DNA from: Rutidosis leptorrhynchoides
Taxonomy: Eukaryota; Streptophyta; Magnoliopsida; Asterales; Asteraceae
Reading direction: 5' to 3'
Assembly: GCF_046630445.1 (NCBI RefSeq)
Contig: NC_092342.1
Span: forward strand, 177,216,501 to 177,280,500
DNA length: 64,000 nt
The stretch's first letter is position 1. Every line of letters starts with the position of its first letter. The position numbers and the translations under genes are program-made. This document shows positions 1 to 12,202 of the stretch, one piece after another. The notes under the pieces were generated by a model, which saw only the letters and a list, made by a program, of their open reading frames with translations, had not been told where the DNA came from and did no database searches.

Positions 1-3000
1 TGTTTTGGATGTGGAAAACCGGGCCACTTTAGTAGAAATTGCCCGAATCAGGGGAATACTAATGGGCAGAGCCGCGGAAGAGTTTTCAATATTAATACGG
101 CAGAAGCGCAGGAAGACCCGGAGCTTGTTATGGGTACGTTTCTCATTGACAATAAATCTGCTTATGTTTTATTTGATTCGGGTACGGATAGAAGCTATAT
201 GAGTAGAGATTTTTGTGCTAAACTAAGTTGTTCACCGATGCCCTTGGATAATAAATTTTTACTCGAATTAGCAAATGGTAAATCAATTACTGCAGATAAT
301 ATATGTCGGAATCGAGAAATTAAATTGGTTAGTGAAACATTTAAGATTGACTTGATACCAGTAGAGTTAGGGAGTTTTGATGTGATAATCGGTATGGACT
401 GGTTGAAAGAAGTAAAAGCAGAGATCATCTGTTACAAAAATGCAATTTGCATTATACGAGAAAAAGGAAAACCCTTAATGGTGGATGGAGAAAAGAGCAA
501 CGCGAAGTTAAATCTTATTAGTAACCTGAAGGCACAAAAACAAATAAGAAAAGGTTGCTATGCTGTGCTAGCACACGTCGAGAAAGTCAATTCCGAAGAA
601 AAGAACATCAATGATGTTCCAGTCGCAAAAGAATTTCCCGATGTATTTCCGAAAGAATTACCGGGACTACCTCCACACCGATCCGTTGAATTTCAAATAG
701 ACCTTGTACCGGGAGCTGCACCAATAGCTCGTGCTCCATACAGACTCGCACCTAGCGAAATGAAGGAACTTCATAGCCAATTACAAGAAATTTTAGAGCA
801 TGGTTTCATTCGACCAAGCACATCACCGTGGGGAGCTCCTGTTTTGTTTGTCAAGAAGAAGGATGGTACATTTAGGTTGTGTATCGACTATTGAGAGTTG
901 AACAAACTTACCATCAAGAACCGCTACCCACTATCGAGAATCGACGACTTATTTGATCAACTACAAGGCTCGTCGGTTTATTCAAAGATTGATTTACGTT
1001 CTGGGTATCATCAAATGCGGGTGAAGGAGGATGATATTCCAAAGACTACTTTTAGGACATGTTACGGTCATTACGAGTTTATGGTTATGCCGTTTGGATT
1101 GACGAAAGCACCAGCTGTGTTCATGGACCTCATGAACCGAGTGTGTGGGCCATATCTTGACAAGTTTGTCATTGTTTTCATCGATGACATACTTATTTAC
1201 TCGAAGAATGATCAAGAGCATGAAGAACATTTAAGAAAAGTGCTAGAGTTGCTGAGAAAAGAAAAACTATACGGTAAGTTTTCAAAGTGTGCATTTTGGT
1301 TGGAAGAAGTTCAATTCCTCGATCACATAGTGAACAAAGAAGGTATTCAGGTGGATCCAGCAAAGATTGAAACCGTTGAAAAATGGGAAACCCCGAAAAC
1401 TCCGAAGCATATACGCCAATTTTTAGGACTAGCTGGTTACTATAGAAGGTTCATCCAAGATTTTTCCAGAATAGCAAAACCCTTGACTGCATTAACGCAT
1501 AAAGGGAGGAAATTTGAATGGAAGGATGACCAAGAGAAAGCGTTTCAATTGTTAAAGAAAAAGTTAACTACGGCACCTATATTGTCATTACTTGAAGGGA
1601 ATGATGATTTTGTGATATATTGTGACGCTTCAAAGCAAGGTCTCGGTTGTGTATTAATGCAACGAACAAAGGTAATTGCTTATGCGTCTAGACAATTGAA
1701 GATTCACGAGCAGAATTATACGATGCATGATTTGGAATTAGGCGCGGTTATTTTTGCATTAAAGACTTGGAGGCACTACTTATATGGGGTCAAAAGTATT
1801 ATATATACCGATCACAAAAGTCTTCAACATATATTTAATCAGAAACAACTGAACATGAGGCAGCGCAGGTGGATTGAATTGTTGAATGATTACGACTTTG
1901 AGATTCGTTACCACCCGGGGAAGGCGACTGTGGTAGTCGACGCTTTGAGTAGAAAGGACAGAGAACCCATTCGAGTAAAAGCTATGAATATAATGATTCA
2001 CAATAACCTTACTACTCAAATAAAGGAGGCGCAACAAGGAGTTTTAAAAGAGGGAAATTTAAAGGATGAAATACCCAAAGGATCGGAGAAGCATCTAAAT
2101 ATTCGGGAAGACGGAATCCGGTATAGGGCTGAAAGAATTTGGGTACCAAAATTTGGAGATATGAGAGAAATGGTACTTAGAGAAGCTCATAAAACCATAT
2201 ACTCAATACATCCTGGAACGGGGAAGATGTACAAAGATCTCAAGAAATATTTTTGGTGGCCAGGTATGAAAGCCGATGTTGCTAAATACGTAGGGGAATG
2301 TTTGACGTGTTCTAAGGTCAAAGCTGAGCATCAGAAACCATCAGGTCTACTTCAACAACTCGAAATCCCAGAATGGAAATGGGAAAACATTACCATGGAT
2401 TTCATCACTAAATTGCCAAGGACTGCAAGTGGTTTTGATACTATTTGGGTAATAGTTGATTGTCTCACCAAATCAACACACTTCCTACCAATAAGAGAAG
2501 ATAACAAGATGGAGAAGTTAGCACGACTGTATTTGAAGGAAGTCGTCTCCAGACATGGAATACCAATCTCTATTATCTCTGATAGGGATGGCAGATTAAT
2601 TTCAAGATTCTGGCAGACATTACAGCAAGCATTAGGAACTCGTCTAGACATGAGTACTGCCTATCATCCACAAACTAATGGGCAGAGTGAAAGGACGATA
2701 CAAACACTTGAAGACATGCTACGAGCATGTGTTATTGATTTCGGAAATAGTTGGGATCAACATCTACTGTTAGCAGAATTTTCCTACAACAACAGCTACC
2801 ATTCAAGCATTGAGATGTCGCCGTTTGAAGCACTTTATGGTAAAAAGTGCAGGTCTCTGATTTGTTGGAGTGAAGTGGGGGATAGACAGATTACGGGTCC
2901 GGAGATAATACAAGAAACTACCGAGAAGATCATCCAAATTCAACAACGGTTGAAAACTGCCCAAAGTCGACAAAAGAGCTACGCCGACATTAAAAGAAAA

Positions 3001-3283
3001 GATATAGAATTTGAAATTGGAGAGATGGTCATGCTTAAGGTTGCACCTTGGAAAGGCATTGTTCGATTTGGTAAACGAGGGAAATTAAATCCAAGGTATA
3101 TAGGACCATTCAAGATTATTGGATCGTGAGGTTAAAAGACTTAAGCAAAACAAGATACCAATTGTTAAAGTTCGATGGAATGCTCGTAGAGGACCCGAGT
3201 TCACCTGAGAATGAGAAGATCAGATGAAGAAGAAATACCCGCACTTATTTCCAGAAGATACGTCAACACCTCCAACTGCTTAA
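1..3283 (+). pseudogene. A1 gag-pol (zinc knuckle, PR, RT, RNase H, INT, chromodomain relic)
   Basis: One reading frame runs from base 1: CCHC zinc knuckle (1-42), aspartic protease with DSG (about 172-180), RT with FIDD in place of YVDD (about 1178-1189), RNase H starting at CDAS (about 1621), the integrase HHCC region (about 2180-2310) and a DDE core (D near 2395, D near 2581, E near 2686). The frame is broken at 892-894, where an Arg CGA has become TGA just before RT. Near 3120 it is broken again by loss of about 180 bp relative to A2 plus a one-base shift, so integrase runs out at 3129. The chromodomain-like tail continues in another frame and has two further stops before TAA at 3281-3283. 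It cannot make a full polyprotein. Confidence 0.92.
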
Positions 3284-3318
3284 AATTTCGGGACGAAATT
3301 TATTTAACGGGTAGGTAC
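3284..3318 (+). other. A1 3' internal end with PPT-like box
   Basis: Between the pol stop and the LTR lies a motif ending TTTAACGGGTAGGTAC directly before the LTR TG. The same box precedes the 3' LTRs of A2 and C. By position it is the plus-strand primer region, although it is less purine-rich than a classic PPT. Confidence 0.55.
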
Positions 3319-6300
3319 TGTAGTGACCCGAACTTTTCCATGTTTATATATATTAAATGAAATTGTTATTTACATGATTAAGTGTTTCCAACATGTTAAG
3401 CAATCAAACTTGTTAAGACTTGATTAATTTAAATAGGTTTCATATAGACAATTGACCACCCAAGTTGACCGGTGATTCACGAACGTTAAAACTTATAAAA
3501 ACTATATGATGACATATATATGATTATATATATATTTAACATGATATTATGATAATTAAGTATCTCATTAGGTATTTTAACAATGAGTTATATACATAAA
3601 ATCGAGTTTATTGAATTAAGAAACTCGAAACGATATATATAACGATTATCGTTATAACAACGTCTTACTAAATACATATGAATCATATTAAGATATTGAT
3701 ACACTATGTTTAATCATGATAAATGATAAGTAAACATGTCATTAAGTGTATTAACAATGAACTACATATGTAAAAACAAGACTACTAACTTAATGATTTC
3801 GAAATGATACATATATGTAACGATTATCGTTGTAACAACATTTAACTGTATATATATCATACTAAGATATATTAATATATCATAATATTATGATAATGTA
3901 ATAATTTAACATCTCTTTAGATATAATAAACAATGGGTTAATAATATTTAACAAGATCGTTAACCTAAAGGTTTCAAAACAACATTTACATGTAACGACT
4001 AACGATGACTTAACGACTCAGTTAAAATGTATATACATGTAGTGTTTTAATATGTATTCATACACATTTGAAAGACTTCAGGACACTTATCAAAATACTT
4101 CTACTTAACAAAAATGCTTACAATTACATCCTCGTTCAGTTTCATCAAAAATTCTACTCGTATGCACCCGTATTCGTACTCGTACAATACACAGCTTTTA
4201 GATGTATGTACTATTGGAATATACACTCCAATGATCAGCTCTTAGCAGCCCATGTGAGTCACCTAACACGTGTGGGAACCATCATTTGGCAACTAGCATG
4301 AAATATCTCATAAAATTACAAAAATATTAGTAATCATTCATGACTTATTACATGTAAACAAAATTACACATCCATTATATCTAATCCATATACCAACGAC
4401 CAAAAACACCTAAAAACACTTTCATTATTCAATTGTCTTCATCAAATTGATCTCTCTCAAGTTCTATCTTCAAGTTCTAAGTGTTCTTCATAAATTCTAT
4501 AAGTTCTAGTTTCATAAAATCAAGAATACTTTCAAGTTTGCTAGCTTACTTCCAATCTTGTAAAGTGATCATCCAACCTCAAGAAATCTTTTTTATTTAC
4601 AGTAATATATCTTTCTAATACTAGATAATACTCATATTCAAACTTTGATTCAATTTCTATAACTATAACAATCTTATTTCGAGTGGAAATCTTACTTGAA
4701 CTTGTTTTCGTGTCATGATTCTGCTTCAAGAACTTTCAAGCCATCCAAGGATCCTTTGAAGCTAGATCTATTTTTCTCATTTCTAGTAGGTTTATCCACA
4801 AAACCTGAGGTAGTAATGATGTTCATAACATCATTCGATTCATATATATAAAACTATACCTTATTCGAAGGTTTAAACTTGAAATCACTAGAACATAGTT
4901 TAGTTAATTCTAAACTTGTTCGCAAACAAAAGTTAATCCTTCTAACTTGACTTTTAAAATCAACTAGACACATGTTCTATATCTATATGATATGCTAACT
5001 TAATGATTTAAAACCTGAAAACATGAAAAACACCGTAAACTGGATATACGCCGTTGTTGGGTTAGTTAATTAAAAACTATGATAAACTTTGATTTAAAAG
5101 TTTTTCTTCTGGGAAAATGATTTTTCTTATAAACATGAAACTATATCCAAAAATCATGATTAAACTCAAAGTGGAAGTATGTTTTCCAAAATGGTCATCT
5201 AGACGTCGTTCTTTCAACTGAAATGACTACCTTTACAAAAATGACTTGTAACCTGTATTTCCGAATATAAACTTATACTTTTTATGTATAGTTTAAGTTC
5301 AATATGAAACCATAGCAATTGGATTCACTCAAAACGGATTTAAAACGAAGAAGTTATGGGTAAAACAAGATTGGATATTTTTACTTGTTGTAGCTACGTG
5401 AAAATTGGTAACAAATCTATATTAATCATATCCTAGCTAACTTATATTGTATAATACATATATTCTAATATATTATGTAATCTTGGGATACCATAGACAC
5501 GTATGCAAATATTTTGACATATCATATCGACCCATATATATATTATTTGGAACAACCATAGACACTCTATATGCAGTAATGTTGGAGTTAGCTATACAGG
5601 GTTGAGGTTGATTCCAAAAATATATATACTTTGAGTTGTGATCTAGCCTGAGACGTGTATACAATGGGTCGTGGATTGGGTTAAGATTATATCAATTTAT
5701 TTCTGTACATCTAACTATGGACAACTAGTTGTAGGTTACTAACGAGGACAGCTGACTTAATAAACTTAAAACATTAAAACGTATTAGAAATGTTGTAAAT
5801 ATATTTTTGAACATACTTTGATATATATGTACATATTTTTTATAGGTTCGTAAATCGACCAGTGGCCAAGTCTTACTTTCCGACGAAGTAAAAAATCTGT
5901 GAAAGTGAGTTATAGTCCCACTTTTAAAATCTAATATTTTTGGGATGAGAATACATGCAACTTTATAAATGTTTTACAAAATAGACACAAGTACATGAAA
6001 ACTACTTTCTATGGTTGAACGATCGAAGCCGAATATGCCCCTTTTACTTGGTAACCTAAGAATTAGTAAACCAGTCTACTAATTGACGCGAATCCTAAAG
6101 ATAGATCTATTGGGCCTAACAAACCCCATCCGTTGTAGCGGATGCTTTAGTACTTCGAGTTTTTATATCATGTCCGATGGATGTCCCAGAATGATGGGGA
6201 TATTCTTATATGCATCTTGTTAATGTCGGTTACCAGGTGTTCACCGTATGAATGATTTTTATCTCTATGTATGGGATGTATTCAAAAATATGAAATCTTG

Positions 6301-6731
6301 TGGTCTATTATTATGATTTGATAATATATAGGTTAAACCTATAACTCACCAACATTTTTGTTGACGTTTTAAGCATGTTTATTCTCAGGTGATTATTAAG
6401 AGCTTCCGCTGTTGCATACTAAAATAAGGACAAGATTTGGAGTCCATGCTTGTATGATATTATGTAAAACTGCATTCAAGAAACTTATTTTTAATGTAAT
6501 ATATTCATATTGTAAACCATTATGTAATGGTCGTGTGTAAACGGTATATTTTAGATTATCATTATTTGATAATCTACGTAATGCTTTTTATACCTTTATC
6601 GATAAAATAAAGGTTATGGTTGTTTTAAAAATGAATGCAGTCTTTGAAAAACGTCTCATATAGAGGTCAAAACCTCGCGACGAAATCAATTAATATGGAA
6701 CGTTTATAATCAATATGAATGAGACATTTCA
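3319..6731 (+). repeat. 3' LTR of A1 (about 3.41 kb)
   Basis: The LTR begins TGTAGTGACCCGAAC and ends GAGACATTTCA. The start and end are fixed by alignment with both A2 LTRs. It holds a CT-rich leader-like stretch near 4430-4520, a conserved box at 6343-6418 with a CAACA/TGTTG hairpin, and a GAGGT/ACCTC hairpin at 6663-6679. No coding function is apparent. Confidence 0.9.
4068..4301 (+). other. 77-codon ORF in the LTR, sense to the element
   Basis: An ORF of 77 codons stays open in all three A-type LTRs (here, 38149-38382 on minus and 56272-56505 on minus), always in the element's sense direction. The copies differ by several amino acid changes (for example Arg/Lys, Asn/Tyr/Cys, Arg/His), which does not look like purifying selection. 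It has no recognisable domain. It may simply be a conserved LTR promoter region that happens to be open. Confidence 0.25.
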
Positions 6732-7674
6732 CATAGCACTTCCTCGGTCCAGTAGGGTTTGTCTTCACATTCAGGGTGGTGATCTTGCTGTCCTTGCCAA
6801 TATGCACAGTTCTTTTACACTTTTCGCAGACCACGTTGCAGTACCTGGTGTGATGCTTGTAGCATCTCTTGTACTGTGGCAGACTACCCTTGTAGTTAGA
6901 GTTTGAGCTAGTGTTCGGATTGGGGTTCCTTCCGTCGTTGTGCCTCTTAGCAGGATTTTATTCAAAGACCCTCCCCTTGTTGTTGTCCCACTTACGCTTC
7001 TCACTACTACCCGATTCGGATTTAGCCTTTTCTGGTTCTTTGCTGGTGCTTTGGTTCATCTGGGTGTGCTCCATGCGTATAGCTTCCGGGACGTCAGCTG
7101 GCTTTGAATAGGTGACATTTCCTTGGATGGACTTGGAAAGTCTCCACAAATACCGTTCCATTCGCTTAAATTCCGGGGTAATCATCGTGGGACACATCAG
7201 AGCTAATTTCAGGTACCTACGGTTATAACCATCGAGATCGGTTCCCACAACCTTCAAATCCCAGAACTCAGCCTCCATTTTCTGTATCTTTATCTTGGGG
7301 CAATACTCTTCAATCATGGCCCCCTTAAATTTCTTCCACGGGGTAGCATACGCCTCATCAATACCCTTAGCTTGAGCAAGTGTGGTCCACCAGGTTAGGG
7401 CGCCGTCCGACAGTGTACATGAGGCATACTTGGTTTTGTTCGTTTCTGAACAGTTGCTTACATGAAACACAGCTTCTAATTTCTCAAACCACCTTGTAAG
7501 TCCAACCGGCCCCTCAGTACCACTAAAATTGTGGGACTTGCAGCTTTGGAATTCCTTGTATGTGCACCCGTTATGATTGTGCTGGATAACCGGTGGAACT
7601 TGGGGGTTCATTTCCGCTATAGCTGCGGCTACCCGTTCGGCTATCATTTCTTCAATCTGTGCTGCTGTGTTCAT
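6732..7674 (-). pseudogene. Element B gag, interrupted
   Basis: The start codon at 7674 opens a 238-codon retrotransposon gag (Retrotrans_gag type) with the typical LTWW motif in mid-protein and a Lys/Ser-rich tail. It ends at a TAA at 6958-6960, but the same frame continues without another stop through an Asn/Lys-rich stretch and a Cys/His-rich finger (about 6780-6870, last Cys replaced by Ser). It reaches the first Cys of a second knuckle exactly where the A1 LTR begins. The TAA is therefore most simply a Gln CAA to TAA change. Gag would form the particle shell. Confidence 0.82.
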
Positions 7675-7990
7675 TGATCTTCCGTTGCCATTGATCTTCG
7701 AAACAGAAATTTCGAATTAAGTCAAAATCCAGCATTCAATAAATAGTAATACGGTATATGGTAACCAATATGGAATCAACACAACGCATGTTAATTAAGT
7801 AATGCAACTAGATACAGATACCACAAAATCATCATTCAGTAACGTAAATAGAACACCGTATAAGGATTAAACAACACTAAGTTCCATTCATTAATAAAAA
7901 GTTGCATACATTCGCATAAGATTCGTACAATACATGAGTGAAACATGAAACTACAAACGGGATTACATAAAGAAACCTAATACAAAAGAC
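7675..7990 (-). other. Element B spacer between pre-gag ORF and gag
   Basis: No ORF or repeat is seen. The stretch separates the pre-gag reading frame from the gag ATG on the minus strand and is probably untranslated leader. Confidence 0.5.
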
Positions 7991-8862
7991 CTATGGTGAC
8001 GGTGGGTAAAGGATGTCCATTATGTGGGACATCTGGTCCTCGAGCTCAGTTACCCGAGCACGGAGGGTATCCACCTCCCTCGTCAGTTCCTCGACAGAGG
8101 GAGAGGCTGGTGGAGCAGGCGGTGCTGATGCTGCAGGTGGTGCCGGTGGTGCAGACGATGCTGGTGGAGCTATTGGTGCAGACGGTCCAGCACCAGAAGT
8201 AGATGCTGCGTAACAGGGAGCCTTACGTATGAATGGATCAGCAGGATACGGCACAAGCCGTTTATGGGCGATAACTCTAACCTTCAGTCCATGTGCGTTA
8301 ACAAATGACCTACCTCCGTTAACCCCTGGAATAACAGTACCATCGAAACGATACCGCTTCTTCGGCGGGGTGGAGGGTGGCTGCACGGGTGTCTCCTCAG
8401 GGTCCTCGTCGGATCCTCGTCACTGGAATCGTCGGATGTTGAGTCATCTGATGATGAGTCGTCGGAATCATCGGAAGGTGGATGTGCTCGGCCGGTAGTC
8501 ATCAGTCGGTATCTGCCCGGTGGAATTGGCACGACATGTCCATCAGGAAGGCGTCTGACCCAATGGTTATGCTCATTACGGAATGGACCCTCCCCATGTT
8601 CCCCAGGAATCACAGCACCACCGGAATGGTGCTGTGGCTCCGAAGGTCCCGGGATAAGTGGAGCTGGAATCTCTGGTGGATCCTCGTGTCCGTCTGAGAT
8701 GATCGCTGGGTCGGGTGTGTAGCTACTGGCTCCAGAGGACGAAGCGCCAGAGTCGCTGGAGGGTAAAGAGGACGAGATCTGTGAATCGACAACAATGGCA
8801 GGTGATGTGGCAGATGAGTCTGAGTCGCTATCCAAAATGATAACGGGCGGGACATTCGACAT
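7991..8862 (-). pseudogene. Element B pre-gag ORF, acidic and coiled coil, frameshifted
   Basis: Starting at 8862, the first part (about 150 codons) is Ser/Asp-rich, with runs such as DSDSDSS and SSDDSTSDDSS. The frame shifts near 8390, and the second part (to 7991) has Pro/Ala-rich repeats and a C-terminal heptad-like helix (VEELTREVDTLRARVTELED). Overlap of the two frames at 8284-8386 indicates a small indel. Extra ORFs between PBS and gag are known in some plant gypsy elements. The function is unknown. A2 has an acidic ORF in the same position, although I see no residue-level match. Confidence 0.55.
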
Positions 8863-9180
8863 CTGAACAAGGAAAAATAACTTTTTCTATGTCAGTAAGT
8901 CATATAGCAAGCACGTATTAGGCAAAGTAACTACGACAGTCTAGATCATCTATAGCAGTAAGTAGCATGTCAATGATGACAAGTATCAAGCAATCGAAAG
9001 CAGATAATAGCATGCAGTAGTGAAATCACGTAGTAGCATATGACATATAGCAGTAAAAGTAAGCAGCAACATGCAGCAAGTTCCGCAGAAACAAGTAAAC
9101 TAGCAAGTTGTAGATTAGTCCTATTAGTGAATCCTACTCGGTCCGGTCTAGACTCACTAATGTAACCTAATTCCCTACAA
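8863..9180 (-). other. Element B 5' leader with conserved repeat
   Basis: Noncoding leader between PBS and pre-gag ORF. On the minus strand 9141-9170 carries TACATTAGTGAGTCTAGACC, matching the leader motif of A2 and C. It may act in RNA packaging or dimerisation, which is inference. Confidence 0.5.
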
Positions 9181-9197
9181 CCAATGCTCTGATACCA
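9181..9197 (-). other. Primer binding site of B, initiator tRNA-Met type
   Basis: The minus strand reads TGGTATCAGAGCATTGG, two bases after the LTR end. It matches the usual plant iMet-tRNA primer site and fixes the element's orientation. Confidence 0.85.
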
Positions 9198-9199
9198 AA

Positions 9200-12100
9200 T
9201 GTGACACCCCGTACAAAATTAACGTGTACAGATCATCAATAACAGGATCATTACAAGGTCAAACACTATATGCTGTTTTAAAATAAGTTTGCATTCATAA
9301 GAAAGGGTGACGTCATAACCAACGTCATAAGTTTTACAAATGAAAGTAGGCTTCTACGAATAGAAGCAATTAACATAAGTACGAGACCCGTAGGTCATTA
9401 CAAATTCATTGTTCAAAAGTAATAAAGTTTGTAAATGCAAGATAAACGTTTCATGCGAAGACATCTCTAACACAAGCAGCGGGTGTCTACATCAAGACTA
9501 CAACAGCGGAAGCAAACAAACCTCTTAAGCACCTGAGAAAAACATACTTAAAAACATCAACATAAAGGTTGGTGAGCAATAATTTAACGTAGCAGTAATG
9601 TAAGGTAGGCCACGAGATTTCAGTATTTCAAAATAGTATGAAAAGTATATGTATAACCGTGGGAACTTGGTAACTAACTTAACGTAAATAACACCCCCTA
9701 AAAGTACACTAGGCGAGTGCGTAACTTTACGAAGTATTAAAAACCCGTTAAATGCTAGCGCGACTAGCCCGAGTGGGGATGTCAAACCCTATGGATCCAT
9801 ATATAAGATTCGCGTTCACCAGTTCAAAGACCAATGACTAAACGTTACCGAGCTAAGGGGAAAGTTTATGCCGTTGTATAAACCACACATATATAAAGTT
9901 TAAGTACTCGTGCCTAGTATGTAAAACGTAAAACACGCATGTATTCTCAGTTCCCAAAATAGTTAAAGTAAAAAGGGATGCTATAATTCACAGTGGAAAG
10001 TAGTAAAAGTCGATACGTGGGAATAGTAAGCAAGTGGTTGGTCCGAAAGGTCCTCAACCTAAGTCAAAAGTTACTAAGTCAGTAAATCGCTCCCAAAGGT
10101 TTAAAAGTATGTAAATTAGGTCTTAAGTATCATCATCGTTCATCATTAATCAAAAAGTGTAAAGTAAGTTTCAATCAAGAATAGAGTTTGAAATAAAGGC
10201 TGACTTCGTTCAGTCGCCACGACCTCTAAACAAACTGAAATTAGGTGAGACCAGTGGTCATGGCTCGGTATATGAGTCCCCTAGAGGCTGACCAATTTCC
10301 AGAACCAAAATCGTCTTCGTTTGACCGAAGTGACGGTTTAAGTGCGAGTAGGTCAGAAATTTCAGCACAACGTTAATAGGGTGTAGTGACTTTCGGAAGG
10401 CCATAAATCCTAAACTGTAACTCGGATTAAGACGAGGTCTAAACAGAAAATCATCTACTCGAACGGAAATAGCTAGAAATCAACTTTTCCAGTGGCCCAG
10501 GTTATTGATAAGTTCCAGAAAATAGTAAGAAAGGTGTTCCAGTGGGTTCTTGGTGCTTGATGCTCATCACGGTTCTCATCCTTGATGCTTGTAGCTTCAA
10601 GTGTACAACTCGTTGATGTGTTTGCATCATATTAACCAAGTTTTGACCATCATAACACTAGTGTAAGTCTAAGATATGTAGCACAACTCAATTAAGGGTT
10701 GTAAGTAGTTTGATGAACCAAAGTTACATCAAGATCTTAGATCTTACACATACATGAGTTCTAATAGTAATATTAAGCTACAAACTTGAAAGTAAACTAA
10801 ATAAACAAGATCTTAAGTTGTAAAACTTAGATCTTAGCTAGATCTTAAAGATCCTAGAATAGAAAGTCTAGATCTAGTGTTCTTAAGTTAGATCCTAAGT
10901 TATAGAACTTGGATCTTCACTTTAATGAAACCATAAGTTATGAAACTTAGATTTTCATCTTGTAAAATATATGTAAGCTTATAAGCTCTTATTTACAACA
11001 AAATTAGAAGACCATAAGCTATAAAAACTTAGATCCAACATAAGTGTGTGAAGTTATAACTAGAAAGTTATACTTCCATGTTCTTGAACTTATAAAGTTA
11101 ACTTTAGTTTCAAGAAATATGAGATCAAGTTTAACTAGTAATACTTGACCAACAAAACAAAAATCACGAATTAAAACATGTACAAAAAGAGGAAATAAAT
11201 TAAATCTACAAGTAATAAGTTCATAGTTGTTCATACTTAGGAAGATTCAAGCCAAGGCTTGGATCTTTAAGAAAGTAAACCTTAGGTTTACAAAACATGA
11301 ACACAAGTATGATTATAAAGCTTATGAACTTTTATTTTTAACAAGTTTTATGGAGGAATCAAACTATAAACTTGATCCTCCTTGGTTCTTGTATGTTCTT
11401 GTATAAACAAGATAATATGAAGAATAAACTAGAAAGTTTGGTTCTTAATAACTCGTAAGTAAACAACAACAAGTAACTAATGAAACTAGTAAGAATGATG
11501 ATGAAGATTTAGGTTTTGTTAAAGGAAAAAAAGAAGAAGAAAACTAGAACATATTACTTACAAGAAAGGAGAGAAAAGTTGAGAGAAAAGTGTATGTATG
11601 TGTGTGTAAAAAGTGAGGTTCAAACTAGTGTATAAGTAACAAAAAATGAAAAATGGAACTCTCTCCCATGCCCATCTAGGCCGACGGTTTGAGGTGGCCA
11701 AAAGAGGAAAGCCAGAACTCAACTTTCAAATGTGGGAGAATGGTGAAAGCTTAGAATGGATTAAAGTTAAGTGTATGGGAAAGAGTTCTTGCATGCTTGT
11801 AGTATTTTGTCTCCAACTTAAGTTAATTAATCCATGTTTAACCTTAATGTAACACTAGCATAAAAGTGGGCTTACTAGTCCATTAAGAAAGTAGGGTGGG
11901 CTTCCAAGTCCATGTCCATTAATAAAAGTCCAAGTCCAAGTAAGTATGCAACAATTAAATAAATAAAGCCCAAGTAATTAACTAGTAACATTAGTTAATT
12001 AAAAATGATTTATAATAATTAATCATGAACGTGAATAATATCCGAAATATTATTCGTGAAAAGCACGTGTGTCACAAAGACGAGTCGGGACATGTAAAGT

Positions 12101-12202
12101 CAATTACGGTGACAAGTAAATGTACAAGAATACATTTATTAAAACACAAGTATTAATAATAAATATTATTAAATATAAGTTGAAAAATCCAGGGTCGTTA
12201 CA
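9200..12202 (-). repeat. 5' LTR of B (about 3.0 kb)
   Basis: On the minus strand the LTR starts TGTAACGACCCTGG and ends GGGGTGTCACA next to the PBS. It holds the conserved box (9507-9578: CTTCCGCTGTTG side and CTCACCAAC side) also seen in the A, C and E LTRs, but not their GAGGT/ACCTC hairpin. The ORFs inside look accidental. Confidence 0.82.

Larger units (their letters stand above)
1..6731 (+). mobile_element. Tekay-like Ty3/gypsy element A1, 3' portion
   Basis: The window opens inside the gag zinc knuckle of a gypsy element. It runs through protease, RT, RNase H and integrase to a complete 3' LTR ending at 6731. The same family occurs as a full copy (A2) at 35694-57251 on the minus strand, which gives the boundaries. 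The order PR-RT-RH-INT marks Ty3/gypsy, and the relic chromodomain after integrase points to the chromovirus Tekay lineage. The element ends inside the gag of element B, so it inserted there. Its 5' LTR, and the duplicate of the CATAG that follows 6731, should lie before the window. Confidence 0.9.
6732..12202 (-). mobile_element. Ty3/gypsy element B, 5' portion
   Basis: Read on the minus strand: 5' LTR (12202 to 9200), iMet-type PBS, leader, acidic pre-gag ORF, then gag cut off at a zinc knuckle by the A1 insertion at 6731/6732. Pol and the 3' LTR must lie left of the window. The gag resembles A2's gag (matching GCTYKEF, GTEGP, LTWW motifs), so B is probably another Tekay-type family with a different LTR. 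Confidence 0.85.
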
